The translations under genes and the position numbers were made by a program. The notes beneath the pieces are model-generated. The model had not been told where the DNA came from, ran no database searches, and was given only the letters and a program-made list of their open reading frames with translations. Below, piece by piece: positions 33,530 through 46,757 of a DNA stretch of 64,000 bases. Origin of the DNA: Polytrichum commune (taxonomy: Eukaryota > Streptophyta > Polytrichopsida > Polytrichales > Polytrichaceae); the NCBI GenBank assembly GCA_950295325.1, contig OX485809.1, positions 17,424,001 to 17,488,000 on the forward strand, written 5' to 3'. The first letter of the stretch is position 1. Each line of letters opens with the position of its first letter.

Positions 33530-34081
33530 TTAACTGAGTAGCCAAGAGGGGGATAGGTGGGCGAGCCGTGATTGAAAGCCCATAGTAAGCTTGAGAGCAT
33601 ATAATTTTATGGGAAGTTCTTCGAATTCAGCCAATAAGATATGATAGGAATTTAGAGAACGCACTGTGACGTGAGACATCATTTGCATCTTCATTCCCTT
33701 CTCAAAGACTTTCCAATGAGAGGTTTTCAAGTTGCCTCCCCAACTTTTGGTGCCATACGTGAAAGTAGGAAGCACCAAAGCCTTAATCAGGCGAGATTTG
33801 AGTTCCCAACATGTGATTCCAACTACTGCTTCTTTCCTTATAGTTCCTTTCAAGGCTTTCATACCTACGATTCCGCACCTTTTCTTAGATGGCTCAAAGT
33901 AACCATGTGAACAAAATTCGATCCCAAGGTTTTTGTATTCATGAGTGATCTCAATTTGGTCCTTGTCTAGATTAAATGCCTCTTGGTTTAATTTCCTTTT
34001 GTTGCGACCAAATATCATGATTTTAGTTTCAGCTAGGGTGACTTCAAGGATAGATGTGCCTAATTCATATAGCTTGTTCAA
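33530..34081 (-). pseudogene. RT thumb region of the second LINE type
   Basis: A 183-residue frame reads LAETKIMIFGRNKRKL, YKNLGIEFCSHGYFEPSKKR, GMKALKGTIRKEAV, WELKSRLIKALVLPTFTYGT and KSWGGNLK. That is the region just after the YADD box in many LINE polymerases (KTEIMVFGR, YLG-x-F, LF-x-x-L-V-x-P-x-x-x-YG). The catalytic part upstream is missing. It is a different family from the R2-like LINE: no similarity in the corresponding segment of copy 1. Confidence 0.8.
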
Positions 34082-35049
34082 AAGTCATGTTAAACCCAAA
34101 AATGCATGAGATCTTCTAGATCGTGTAATAAAGTATTATTTTCCAAAGTTCCTTGAGAATTATCACAAAAGAGAAGTTGCAAGGCACCATCAAAAAATCA
34201 CATCCATATAGTTTCCAAATACAATTTTTTTTCTTCCTTTCCTTCCATTATGAGTGGAGAAAATAAAAATTGAAAATTCTTCATCATCACAAACCTCCCA
34301 ATTTTGTTGAAATGATTGGCTAATAAATACAAGAGCTAGAAATCAGTGGGATGTTGGAAGTAAAATATGATCTTGATCATAACCTAATTGTCAAAATGTT
34401 CTCGAAATGTCTCTTAAGACATGAGCTCTTGATATACAAGATAACTATTCATAAAAAGTTGTGATCAAGTTTTGGAGGCGATAAACAGTATCAATGCCAT
34501 GTCTCAAAACAGATCAAGATCCAATCAATTGAAATCGAAATCCTATTTTTGTGACCGTAGGTCATGGCGATTAAGGGCTGAAATTAAATAGAGAGAGCCA
34601 TTTGGTCTCGATCATCATAGAAGCTCCCGTGGATTCAAAAAAAGAGCACATTCAAAAACAAACTCAAGTTTATGATAATTTATTTGGCATAAGCAAGAGC
34701 CCCCCTGGAATTTTTTTCTAAAAGAAATTCACAAATCTAAAAACTTCTGGATGGTATACTATACAGCATCATGCTTACAAGCTATGGAAAATAAATAACA
34801 GGCACCCCACATTCAATGCAGATGCATAAACATAGGGACGGTGTTTAGAGTACAGTTAAATTGTAGAAGAATCTGCTGGCAATGGAGTTGATCGTCACTG
34901 CTTCTTGGTACAAAAAAGAAGGGCTCCAGACATGGAGTAATAAGCTGACTCATTGGTGACTCATGAATGACTCACGGACTGTTGGAAACCTAATCGCATG
35001 AAGTACAAGGGTGGGAGGAGAGAGGGGAAAGATTCAAGGCCTTGATTGA
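34082..35049. other. No gene recognised; 3' flank of paralogue B
   Basis: AT-rich sequence. The last few hundred bases probably contain the 3' UTR of the minus-strand NTF2-like gene. Confidence 0.4.
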
Positions 35050-36199
35050 TCATTGGCCATGGAACGCAACGTCGTGGCTGTAGAGCCCAAACCAGCCGTG
35101 CCAGATTTTGGGTGGCAGAATCCACATGATGAGAGCTTGCAGAAGTTGGAAGATGGCAGCCAGTGTGTTCCCAAGAATGAAGCGAATCGTATCGGAGTTG
35201 TAAATCTCGCCAATCCCGGGAATGAGTTGCACTATGGGTGAGCGGATGAAGTAGTCCCGCTGCACCCTCACCTTCTTCAAAACCCTGTCGTTCTGCCACA
35301 CAAAACATGGTCCAAATGAGTTGCGTGAGAGATTAATGACTCCAGATGCTCCACGTAGCCATAGCTCCGAGATAATGAATTACTAGATAAAGCCCTTGGT
35401 ACACCAGCATGGCATTCTTAAGCATGTGTACGATGTTCTCTCTCTTATAGGGTATTCTGGCTTCAAAAAGAAATTATCAAGAATCGAGGCCCTGATTTCA
35501 TGAATGACTACCACGGATAGTCAGCTGGCAAGCTCTCATTAATCGACAGATAATTGTTACCTAATAAGAGCTTGAGACAAAGCTCTCTTCGGGCAAAGCC
35601 TTTCTCCCATCTAATGCCAGGGTGGTGTACCAAGGGAACTTGCCCAAAAAAATCTCACAGAGTGTATACTCTCACGATGCTTATCTGTGAAGAAGACTCA
35701 CTACACCACTTGAGAATTCTATGACTGCCGGCAATAAAATCCAGAATTTTCCAAACACCGGACCTCGTCTTATCGAAAAATGGGGGGAGGATTTTAATAG
35801 ATGGATTGGTGAGTTAAAAGATGAAAAGAAAGGAGAGGTGCAGCTAAATTATACCACGACAACATCTTCGAGCTCCAGCAAACTGAAGAGCTGCAAGGGA
35901 GTGGTGCGGCCCAACAGCAGCCATGGTCGAATGAACACCGTCATCCGAATCGCCAGGGTATTCTTCACCTTGTCATACGAGACATTATGAAAGACTACCC
36001 CACTGTAGTTCAAAAGCAGCTGAGCCATCTGGTAGATTGCAATCAACGCCCTCAAGCCCATGTTCGTGTTGATGTAGAGGTGGTAAAATTCCACATCATC
36101 CGTGAAATACCGTCGAAGCGTCTCGTCCTGCCGGCGCAGCGTCGGCTTGTCCACCAATGCACGCACCAACTCCTCCGCCTCCCTCGCGGGATCCTCCAT
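35050..36199 (-). CDS. NTF2-like (SigF-like) domain protein, paralogue B
   Basis: Exons 36199-35855 and 35292-35050 joined in phase 0 across a 562-bp GT-AG intron encode 194 residues plus stop. It begins MEDPAREAEELVRALVDKPT and shares with paralogue A the blocks LRRYFTDDVEFYHLYIN, LLNYSGVVFH, NTLAIRMTVF, KKVRVQRDYF-IRSPI, GEIYNSDTIRFILG and a hydrophobic tail LLQALIMWIL. The intron falls at the same residue (LELEDVV) as in A, so the two come from one duplication. The family role is unknown beyond a small NTF2-like fold. The C-terminal helix could anchor it to membrane. About 1.3 kb separates it from the transporter stop, with both genes on the minus strand. Confidence 0.82.
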
Positions 36200-36281
36200 C
36201 TTTCAAAGCAGGTGCCTCAACAAAGAAACAACTCGACAGACACTGCTCACCCAGAAATCTCTGCAGCTCTCTAGCTCCCAA

Positions 36282-37473
36282 GACAATTTCAACTCAACTC
36301 ACCACCGAGACAATTTCAAACCGTAGCAGCTGCTGCATTCTTACAAAACGAGCAAGCACGTACCGAGTTAACTATCATGCAAAGCAAGCACATGCACCGG
36401 TGGTTGCCACAAGCAATGTACAACTATGAGTGGAGGCAAACGGAACATGTAGCACAGTCGAGCAGAATAGGGTAAAGGAGTGTCGGGGCGTGCACTCCAC
36501 GAGTCCACCTCTCTTGCGGAGTGAACAGCGAAAGCAGGGCATGGGTGGGCCAGTGGGCCCAAAGGGAAGGTAATCCTGCCAAGAGGAAGCAGCCCAGGAG
36601 GCCAAGTGGCACATCTCCGAACTAGTCAATCTAGTTCACGATAAAATCAATACTAATGGGATTATAGGAACTGCGAAAAATAGGTGAAAATATATTTCCA
36701 TCAGGCCCAGCTCGTTGAGGTCGGCGTGTCTTGCTTCTCTTCCAACACATCCTTTGACAGGATGCACGTTTATGTCCGGGAGGTCAAGTATTAGATCTTC
36801 TTCCTCACGTTATCTTTCTGTTCCCAAACCAGTCCATCCAAAGAGTTCAGAGAAAAGAAATTAACCATGAATTACATCAGGATACATGGAGAACGATAGG
36901 CGCTTGCCTTATGATTTTATGAGTCCTATAAAGTACATAGCTGGGCAACCAGGTTTCCACTCATATTTCGTGTTGGCAGGCGATTGGATTCTAACTAATA
37001 AACTACAGCAGCCCCGACTGTCTGCCATTTGGGGCTTCTATAGAACCAACGCCCTCTCTGGTTTCCTTGCTTCATTCTGTACCAAGGTGTTCAACCTTCC
37101 CAATGCACTAAATTTCTATTTCTCGCTGCATGAAATTTCCGAGCAAAGAAACTGCACCCTGGAGTGAGAAGTTTCTATTAATGCTCGAAAAACTACAACA
37201 ATTTCTACCTCTGAGTGACATACCGACTGCGTTCCTAAACATCAGTCCTGAAGCCATAAGCAACTTGAGAGAAACGAAAGCTTCCCGATGTACGAGATGC
37301 CATTTTGTGCTTTCTCTACTCTGACAATATAATAGAGAAGGCAACTCTGATTTACTGACATCGCTCACTGATGTCTGCAGAAGAAAGCACACTTCCGTCC
37401 TCGCCTGCTTTGCGTGACGCAAGTCCATGCAGTATTTCAGTATTTTACAAGGTTTGGGAAGAGGAGTAACCCT
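36282..37473. other. Promoter region of paralogue B and 3' flank of the transporter
   Basis: A GC-richer block at about 36450-36620 lies upstream of paralogue B. The part nearest 37473 should include the transporter 3' UTR. No separate gene is supported; the short frames here lack motifs. Confidence 0.4.
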
Positions 37474-40400
37474 TCAAACATAGTATGTCATGCCAACCTT
37501 CAACAACTTTGGTTGGGGAATACTCAGGTAAAGCGTATTCTTCCTGCAATTTCTTCGGAGGAAGCTGTATATGTAGTCGATCGCGATCTTCTTTATGAAA
37601 CAGGCATTCTTTTTGCAGTGGACATCAGTGTCACCGAGTAGGTATACAACCCCAGATTCCTTCGCTTTTTGGAGGAAGGATAGCTCATCGTCCGTGTATG
37701 CATCATCGTCACCTTCGGCTTTTGAATTCATATGGGGAGTCTCAGAGTTGTCCGTCTCTGTTGTGTCGGATAATTCACCTTTGCCAGTTGAAACATCACC
37801 GGAGCCAGAGGAAGTTAATGTCGCAGGAGTATTCTCGGCAGCTTCAGTGATTATGAATCTTCTCAAACTCGATAGGAGACACTCCTCAAAACTACGTTCT
37901 GCGTCCGAGTCCATGTGATCCGTGTATCCATAGCGAACTGCACACCTATACATGCGAAATCTGCGAGGGCCGATCCTCCTCATTAAAATTCGCTCATCTT
38001 CGGGTACCGTACTCACAGCAATATGCCGTATGCAGACGAAGACTAACGTGGAGTGGATGGCAGGTAAATTTGTGATGAAGTGAGCAAAAATCGCAGGAAC
38101 TCCTTGAGGGAGCTCTGTGTAGACAAGCCCTATGCCTGGAACTCGCGAGATTCCGAGATTATGGCCAAGCCCAAGCACCCAATCCATGGATAACTTGTGT
38201 GAAAGCTCAAACAAGGACTTCATACGTGTACCATAGTGCCACGTATACATAATAGTCATGAAGCAGGTTGCAATCGCGAGGGGAACCCAACCACCGTCCA
38301 CCACCTTCGAGAGAACTGACGAGAAGTAGGCACCTTCAATTACTCCGAAAACAAGAATGAAGCCTAGAGCAAGTGCAATATTGGTATGCCAGATCAACAC
38401 CATTATAAGTGTGAGCAGGCAGGTTGAGATGAAAAACACTCCCACCACCGCAATACCTATGGCAAGGCAACGAGAACATTAAATTCCAGATTGCATCTAC
38501 CAAGAAATATAAACTATGTCACCTCCCGCTGAGGTCCCCATATAACCAGTACGAAATATGAAAGGTATTGCTGGAATGACAAAAAAAAAAAGTTGAATTC
38601 GTATGTTCAAACGATGTAAAATCATCAGTGAGACTATTAGCTATTAAATCTTTTGGGTTCACTCTATGTAGCAATTCACAATTCAGGGAAGAAAGACACA
38701 CCGTAAGCATGTCCTATCTGAGTGGTGCTCCGAAACCCGGCGACGATGGATATACTTAAAATCATAATAGTCCAGTTAATCTCCGGGATATAGATCTGGC
38801 CGTGCACGCTCTTTGAAGTGTGAATAACAGTCACTCGAGGGAAACAACCAAGTGCCATTGCGTTTCTGATCATAGAATATGTGGCTGAAATCATAGCCTG
38901 GCTAGCGATGATTGCGGCCATTGTGGATACCGCAAACATTGGCCAGTAAATTGGCTCTGTCAAAACAAACAATGAGGCCACGTTAGTGATTTAGCATCAA
39001 AGAGATCCCTAAAGAGCAAACTACAGGCCGAGCTCCCAACTACACTTAAACAATGACAAGTGCAGCTTAAGCAGTATATATAGGACCTTACTTGGAATCG
39101 ATCTGTAGAAGGTGTAGTTGACATCATCAGGGGTTTGATTTTTTAGAAGAAATGCTGCTTGGCCAATGTAAACACACATCAACGAAGGAAACACCATGCA
39201 AGAGAAGGCAATCTGCAATCAAAATAACACGCGTTACTTAAATTCCCCAGACTATACTTGGCGTCAATAATTCACGAGACCTCAAATCTTATATCTGCTT
39301 CAGGTTTCAAAGAACCATAGAGTCATAGTAAGTACATCTTCTCGTGGTATATGACTAGCTGTACTGAAGTACGAATTGCACCTGAAGTGATCTCACGGTG
39401 AAATGGCCCAAATCCGCAAACATAGCCTCAGTTCCTGCAGAAATATACCGAAAATTCCCCACAATTGTCCACGTAAGGAACCCAGAACAAATCCAAGGTT
39501 TAAACAATGAAGTTGTCGAGCTCTGCATATTTCGTTTTTGAGGAAATTGCTTCCACAACACCATCAGTTTCTCAAAACATAGCCAAAAACCATAGAACTG
39601 GTTAATCACCATTGGCAAGAACTACAGTTCATGGTTCCTTGAAGATTCTACCTAGAATTAAGGCTGTGGTCGAATCTACAATAACTCGTTAGGTTCTATT
39701 AATAAAATAGCAAAATGCTAATCAGATATGCCACGTGCAAATGACATGCTTGTCATTTGCTAATTGATTGGATTGCTTATAGAACGTCACTTACCTGTGA
39801 TGCACAACACGATACCCCCAAGAGAGACCCAGGCTTCCTTCTTGTTTCTCGCAAAATACGAGTAAATGTAGTAGGGATTCAGGGCCTTAAACACAGTTGG
39901 ATCCCATTTGAAAATGTTGTACAGGCCTATGAAGCCGATGGAGAGAAACCACACCAACATCGCCGGTCCAAACATGAATGCAACCTGCATTAAGTTTAGC
40001 ATGCTGTCAGAATTGTTGTCAGATCAGGAACGACTTGGAGCAGCTAAAACATTCGCACAAAGTCAGACACAACTGGTCACACTTGTTTTAGTGAAAATTG
40101 AGTTCAGTGTTTGAAACTTCCAGGAATTGCAATTTGTTAGCGATAGAGGATTTTTTATCATATGGTGCTGTTCGAACTTCTAGAGCACCTAATCTCAACA
40201 CTTTATTCTCTTCAATGAATCACCTTCGACTGAAGGTTGCTTTGGTTGGCAAGTACTGGTCTTATATGCTACAGAGTAGCAGTCTAAAACAACAGAAATA
40301 ACTTATAGAATAGTAAATAGAAGTCTCCTTTCTTCCCAAAACATTCATCAGATTCTTCTCGAATTCAAGATTTCAAACTTTACTCTCTCAAGTGGAATAT

Positions 40401-42363
40401 TCGGTACTTACTTTAGCAGTGCCAAAACGCTGAAGGCTGAAGAGACACACCAATATTACTATAGTAATGATAACCATAATATCTGTGAAACAAACTTTAA
40501 CCTATCAGTATACGCTCCACAGAAAGCATAGACGAAGAATTCATACCATCCTCAATTTACCCTACTCAACAAAAAATAGTACAGGTCGGATGGTTGTGAC
40601 AAGAATTCTTACTCGGTCCAAGACTCGGCACTTGAACACCAATTCCTTGGACTGCGGAAAGTACTGCAGATAGCCACAAATTGTTGGCAATTCAGCCAAG
40701 GAAAGCATGTACAACGTTGCAAAACAGTGCGCCAAGCGCTACTGGGAGAGATCAACACAATTCTGTGAAACTGCTCTTTTTGTTGTGCTCTAGGCTGAAT
40801 GGCACCAATGCGTACATGACTAGACTGTGGATGTGACTGTCATACCTGAAATAGCAGGTGTGAGCGAACCGTCACCAATGACCAAACATGGTCCTAATAG
40901 AACAACTAAAAGGAGTATGTTTTGCAAAACTTTGCTCTTCTCTAGAGCGTCCTTGACGCGTGAAGCCCTTGCAGATCTGGAGCTTGGCTTCTCAAGCTTG
41001 TAGCTCGATATGTTGAGATCAGCTGGCATCCGATTGTGAGCCAAACTGATTTTAGCATGCCGACAGATGAGTGAGTACAACGCAAATGTCCCACCTGCAC
41101 GTAATAGGAGGTTTAAGAATTCGAGCATACCTCGATAACATTTTAAGGAATATTTAGCGTGCCACCACATCTCCAGTCTGCTTTACCAATTGTCTATTAA
41201 TGCAGGAATGAAAGACTCCCCGCTGCTTAGGTATGCAGGCGCAAAACATTCTTGATGGAACATCTGTGGAAATTAAGCATTGTTGAAATATTGTCACATT
41301 TGAAAAAGCGTGTCTTAATCCAATATTATTCTAAAAATACACAACCACCTAACGAGTCTGTGGTATGACGCACCTTCTCCATTATCATTGGCCCGAAGCA
41401 CAATGAATATGTACTTTACAAGAGGAATCATGATAATTGTGTAGACAATGAGGGATAGTGCGCCGAGGATATCTTTGTTATCAGCTATAGTCCCTGAGCT
41501 GAAGGTGCTGCTATACACGTATAGAGGAGAGGTGCCAAGATCGCCAAATACCACACCAATGCTTTGAAAAGCCAATTTCAACACGAAACCCATGGACATT
41601 GCCTGCAGGGACGAGAGGTGTATAAATTAGAACAGGCACTGATAACCATTCTTTTTCACCTTATCAGCATTTAGTTGATCATGCTTCCCTTCACAAAGAG
41701 TGCACTGGTACTACTCTCCTTTCAGTAATCCAATTTGCAGAAAGGGAACCTTGTATGTTTAGGGTTTAGATGCTACCAAGGAATTCAGTTAAGAAATTCC
41801 TATTAGCATTACACTATCTACTCCCACAAGCCGTTATCTGACTGTACATAAAGTAATTTTCTACGTCGCTCTTCTGGGAAAATCCGTGCTCCTATACATT
41901 CATATGAACTGTGTGGTCATTGTTATCTCTACACGAAATTGCAATTGTGCTTTCAAGATGTAGCATTAATCCTAGAATATCCACATCCTACTACATCTGT
42001 TTGCCCGTAATTGCCAGGAAGAAAGAGAGCTCAAGATGATGGCGGGTACCTTAACACAAAACTAACGAGCTGAGGGAACCAAGCACCACTAACCTTAGCT
42101 CCATGTTCCATGCCTCTAACGCGCATAGACTCCACATCCAATGAGTCAGGGCGAGTGAGTTTCCGCGACAAACGACGGAACGGTCCGTCTTTTTTGGTCG
42201 TCGGATCCTCATCCTTCAAATCTTGAAGGATCTCCTCATCGTGAGCTCGTACATCCTCTGTAGGAACACGATCTTCGTGCTCTTCGCCATTTCCTGGATT
42301 GTAGTGTTGTTGATGAAGGTCATCTATGGCCTTCTGTAGCTCCACACTGGTTTCTGTCGCCAT
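37474..42363 (-). CDS. HAK/KUP/KT potassium transporter, ten coding exons, apparently intact
   Basis: Minus-strand coding exons are 42363-42094, 41602-41374, 41094-40846, 40663-40613, 40482-40412, 39984-39795, 39434-39382, 39212-39092, 38956-38702 and 38456-37474. All junctions are GT-AG with compatible phases, summing to 824 codons including stop (823 residues, normal for the family). Exon 1 is a 90-residue hydrophilic N-terminus. Exon 2 has the signature [14 protein letters not shown]. Exons 2-3 join as [18 protein letters not shown]. Exon 3 has [13 protein letters not shown], exon 7 [12 protein letters not shown], exon 9 [11 protein letters not shown] and [11 protein letters not shown]. 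Exon 10 carries the last membrane helices, a long cytosolic tail rich in acidic and Ser residues, and the usual end [10 protein letters not shown]. It would be a K+ transporter of plasma membrane or tonoplast. No subfamily is assigned. Confidence 0.95.
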
Positions 42364-44976
42364 AGCTGCTAGGACTCACTGTGGTGCTGCTCTACGTTGA
42401 TGATGCTAGTATCCCTAGCAGCAGGAGGAGACTACATCAAACAGAAAGACTATTTCAACCAACGAGAAAATATGGACAAATAGTATACAAAAATTTCCTT
42501 GTCATAATTAGGTGCAAATTGACAAGAATTTTAGACACCGGAAGACGCTAGTTGACTAGTATCTGCCCCCGTCAGTCAACATAATCACTAAAGGTAAAGA
42601 AATAAACCAGCTCAACGGCTCCAACACCCTCGCACAAAAGAAAAAAAAGAATTGATTGGACAAAATGAGATCCACGCCTGACGGAATAGACTAGATTATA
42701 AACGAAGAATATTCTACGCAAGGCAGTTCGATACCTTGTTAACGTCCTTATACACTTCGTAGAGAATCGTCATGTTGTCGCGCGAAGTTCATTTCGAGGC
42801 TTAAAAAAGTAAGTTTAATGCTGAGCTCACAAAAATTCCATCTAGACTCCGGCACAATATTTTTCTTGACATAATTTTAGTTGGAAGTCGATAGACACTA
42901 AAGACAGACAGACACAGGCTGGGAAGAAATGACAGCACGCTAAGCACGAACGTTTAATTGTACGAACAGCATTCCTATTCTTCTACTCTAGTTTCAAGCA
43001 CGTGCGCACTAGGGAATGAATCTAGGGCCATAATACCGAACATCTGTTATTTCTACCACGTCATTCAAGTTGATGTAGATGGAATTCGAAGAATCCAAGC
43101 TTCGATATCAGCTTTGAAGTCAATAGTCGAATAAACGTAAGATGCTTAACATACCTGACATGGTTGCTCTTGGTGTTTAGTGTTGGATTGAAGGCGCTCA
43201 AGCGGAATTTTGTCACGTTTGAGTCGTCTAATCAAGCCACGGCTCTCTTACGGTACCTAGCTATATGCAACACAATAAGAAAGTAAGCGACTAGAAATCT
43301 TTTATACAAGATTGGACCGACCAAAAGAAAAGGCAGGAGCAATCGCTAGTTCAAATCAAAACCGCAGGCCTTACAGAACGGGAAAACCGAAGCAACTCAT
43401 CAACTAGAGGTACAGAATCAAAGAGCGACGACACGGGGAGAAGAAAGACATGGCTAGTCAGTCATCACAAAAAATAGTTCGCACCACTTTTAGTAAAATC
43501 GTTGCAGGATTGTTCAGACTCTAATGTTTCCGAAGTCAACATTTCGAAGCACTCATCCAGGAACGCCACTTGATCAAAATTACGTGGCTCCAAAATCACT
43601 AATAGAACAATGCTTGCACAAACATATCCTAGTAAAACAATCCAAAGCGGAAACTCGGTGAGAAGATTCTCTCTAAGTTTTAAAGCGACTCTCTCCAGTC
43701 GGTATCCATAGGGAACGACGTACATTGAATTATTCCGAAAACTATTATACTTGAAACAACTTTCATGCCAGTATGACTTTACTACTTTGTGTATAAAGTC
43801 ATCACGAAGGCACCAGAGCTAAGCTCTGAACAAATATCATCCTAATCCAATGATGCTGAAAATACATAGCGAAGACATAAAAGACAAACTCTGTTCATAG
43901 CCTGATCAACACACGATCCCAAGTTGCACATCAACAATGACTTCATCTCTGCTGTTTGGGACCAGACGAAATCGGCGAAAGCACACTCGAATTATTTTTT
44001 CAAATAACTTGGTGACTCGTCGCGTGGTCTCAATGAGAGCACGTGCATACTGATACCCATTGTCTTCGCAAACTGGAACTCGTACACGAAGATATCCGCA
44101 GAGCTGACTAACTAACAGAGAGCACCCTCTCGAGCATCACCACACTTTCCTACGCCCGGAAACTGCAGAGATTGGCAAATACTGAACAAACTTCAAGGAA
44201 TCTACCACCTACACCCGCCACAAAAAGATTCATAGCACACTCTGCCATTTTCAACCACCTTCTGGGGACGAAAACCGCTTCAGCTCCAAAGGCACCGGCA
44301 CAAAGTCAAGATTCCCCGTAATCCACTTCGCGCACACAAACAATTCGCAGACAAAAGAAAGAAGGCGCACACGATCAGGCAGACGCTCGAGCGGTCCGAG
44401 GGCTCCTACAACGCGAACCCGCAAATCATCAACAGATTTCGGTCCTCTACCCTTCTCTTGCACTCGGATGTCAGGGACACCGAACACGAGATCAGGCAGA
44501 CAGGCACACTCTGCAGGGCGAGGTTAAATTGGTTCCCCGTGGGCGGCCACCAAAAGCAGCTTCGGGACCGGATACAACGAATTTTACCTTCTTCGCTTGT
44601 TGTTCGTTGGTTTTTCCACTTGCCGGTGCTGATGAGTGATTCCCCAGTAGTGGCGCCGAATCCAATCGAGACTGGGAAGCACCTTCTGAGCAGGTCTGAC
44701 GACGCAGGGGAGGACAAAGGGAGGATGGCGACGCGACGCTGCCTGCAAGTATTGTTCAGCTGCAAGGCAGTGGAGGCCATCGCCTCGCCTTTTGTAGGAC
44801 CCGGCGGCGACACCCGCGCGCGCTCGCCCGGTCGCCCGGTCGCTCGGCCAGGCAGGACACAGGGCGAGCGCTTGAGGGCCCGTGACCATCGATGTCTAAA
44901 TCTCTCATTAGTGGGAAAGTATCCTGACCGTCCAACCTCGCTTCAGTCTAGACTGGACTAGAATTTGAGGGCGTAA
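42364..44976 (-). promoter_or_regulatory. Upstream region of the potassium transporter, with likely leader introns and CpG-rich segment
   Basis: Good donor-like sites on the minus strand (cag|gtatgt near 43155 and aacaag|gtatcg near 42736) suggest the 5' UTR is split by introns, as is common in this family. The segment 44720-44880 is far richer in CG dinucleotides than anything around it (cgcgcgcgctcgcccggtcg), which could mark the promoter. No TATA box or start is fixed. An 86-codon frame at 43465-43725 (minus) lacks a recognisable domain and is not called a gene. Confidence 0.45.
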
Positions 44977-45403
44977 GGGTGGGTGAGTTTCCATGAAGGC
45001 CACTCTCCCACCAGATTCTACTATGAATGAGGACAAACCCACCCAAATGTAGAGGGAATCTAGTCACGTAGGACTGGTATATGCCAAGTAGCTACTCCCA
45101 TGTTGTCAAATCCGGGCCCATCAACTAATCCGGTTAGCATGGATCAATGATGGAGTTTTAGACATTCATTGGTTCTGTTGAGTCTTCAACCGGTCTTAAA
45201 ATCTTCGGTGACCGTCATTTATAGGTTAAAGATTCTTGAATGGGCGCATGGAAGTGTAAGAGGCTCGGGTCCACGGTCCTCCACATTCTAGTGGACCGCC
45301 GGAATGTGGTTGGATGGCGGCTTGTGCTTAACTACATGCAAGCATATTTGACCCACTACTATCTAGAATCTGATGGGCGAGTGGCCTCCATGGAAACTCA
45401 CCC
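44977..45403. mobile_element. Harbinger-like MITE, family H4
   Basis: Ends gggtgggtgagtttccatga and the complement (catggaaactcaccc), flanked by TAA at 44974-44976 and 45404-45406. Subterminal complementarity extends over about 45 bp (ccagattctact / tctagaatctga). Length 427 bp. A split relative occupies 15950-17056. Confidence 0.8.
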
Positions 45404-46051
45404 TAAGGAACCAAGAAAGTTTGAATGGACGAACAAACCTTCGTGGATTCTTGGGTTTTGTAAGGCTCAACTAGGAAGGAGAAAGGGCGAGGGGGAATGA
45501 GAAGAGAAAGGGGTAGTTTGTAGCACATCTTGAGGGCTCGTGACCATGATATATAGAATATCTCGTTGGTGAAAAATGTCCAAATTGTCTAACTTTACTA
45601 TACACGAGTGTGCTTGGTGTTGTTGAGCACCATTTGCTTTTTCCCAAACCCCTTCCAATTGTTCTCACAATGCCAGTTTTGCAAGATGACTCCATAGACC
45701 CATGATGTTTACTTTTACATTCTTCTCTTGTATTATGATTCTCATATAAGTTAGGTACACTTAACCATCTTATCCTTCCAATCCCCACTACTTTCCTCAA
45801 TGTTATTAGAATGGTCGCTTTGTGGAATACCTAGAGGCCTATGGTGGTTATTACAAATTCTTCTCACAAATTGAAAATCTCATGACAATTAAATGCACCC
45901 ATAGGTGGTTAATCTTTTTATCCTTCCCAAGGTTTCCAATTACATATCTCAATATTTTAGCAGCAGCCGCTCTGTGGAATAAACCCATAGGCCATTATTA
46001 TTACTAAAAGCATGCCCTACTCCAAATTTCAAGTGGTTTGTTTTCCCTTCT
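45404..46051. other. No gene; repeat fragment near 45520-45610
   Basis: The words 'cttgagggctcgtgaccat', 'ctcgttggtgaaaaatgtcc' at about 45525-45590 recur in variant form near 44871-44945, 47340-47410 and 47586-47670. These are pieces of one more dispersed repeat whose ends I cannot define. Confidence 0.4.
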
Positions 46052-46061
46052 TCTTAATTAT

Positions 46062-46152
46062 GGGTTGTGGCGAACCAACCCGTACACTGGTTCTTTGAAG
46101 GCAAAGGTTTAGGCATCCAGCAAGGAACAAGTGTATGGGTTGGTTCGCCCGA
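46062..46152. mobile_element. Tiny hairpin transposon, copy 2, with 10-bp flanking direct repeat
   Basis: About 91 bp palindrome made from ggcgaaccaacccgtacact and its complement, in inverted orientation to 22032-22126. The flanks tcttaattat at 46052-46061 and 46153-46162 are identical. Confidence 0.78.
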
Positions 46153-46757
46153 ATCTTAATTATACAACTTTATGGAATGCTTTCACCACAACCCCCAAGA
46201 TGGAAATCTCCCTTTTCACTCATAGAGGCTTTTTGAGAAATCTTCTACTTTGTAATTTTGTAATCTACGAACAATCCATGAGCTTTATATTGTATCCAAC
46301 CTTGTGGATATAATCGCTTAATATCTATTTATTCCTTTAAATTGAACCATTCAAGTGTGCCAATGGTTGACCTCATAATGGAAATGTGGTTTGGTTTATC
46401 AAACTTGGCAACTACATTCAAGGATTAGGATACACAATTTGAGAAATTACATAGTATATTTTAATACTATGAATGAATATTTGAAACAATGTATGTTATG
46501 TTCACTTTCTATGAGTGAAGAGAAGTCCTTGAAAATTTATCATCTTAACAATGAAATCATATTCCTAAACCCCAAATTACATTGTTATGTCATCTTTGTC
46601 ATAAAGTACCCATAATCGTATTAAATGTGATTTCCCATGTCATAAATCACTTGAAAATCAATGCCTCCCTCACATGCGTCCAAATATTATGAATCCAAGC
46701 CGGCGCACTACTCCTCTCTCAAAGCTCACACTCCAACAACACCAAGCACATCCCCAT

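Noticed and set aside
36375-36629. 84-codon minus-strand frame upstream of paralogue B
   Set aside because: No motif; it ends before the start of paralogue B in another frame and is more likely promoter or leader.
43465-43725. 86-codon minus-strand frame with a hydrophobic stretch
   Set aside because: It lies in the presumed leader region of the transporter and has no family match I recognise. A membrane-like stretch alone is not enough.
44406-44961. Frames of 135 codons (minus) and 167 codons (plus) upstream of the transporter
   Set aside because: High GC reduces stop codons on both strands here; neither product has a recognisable motif. The plus frame runs toward the H4 element.
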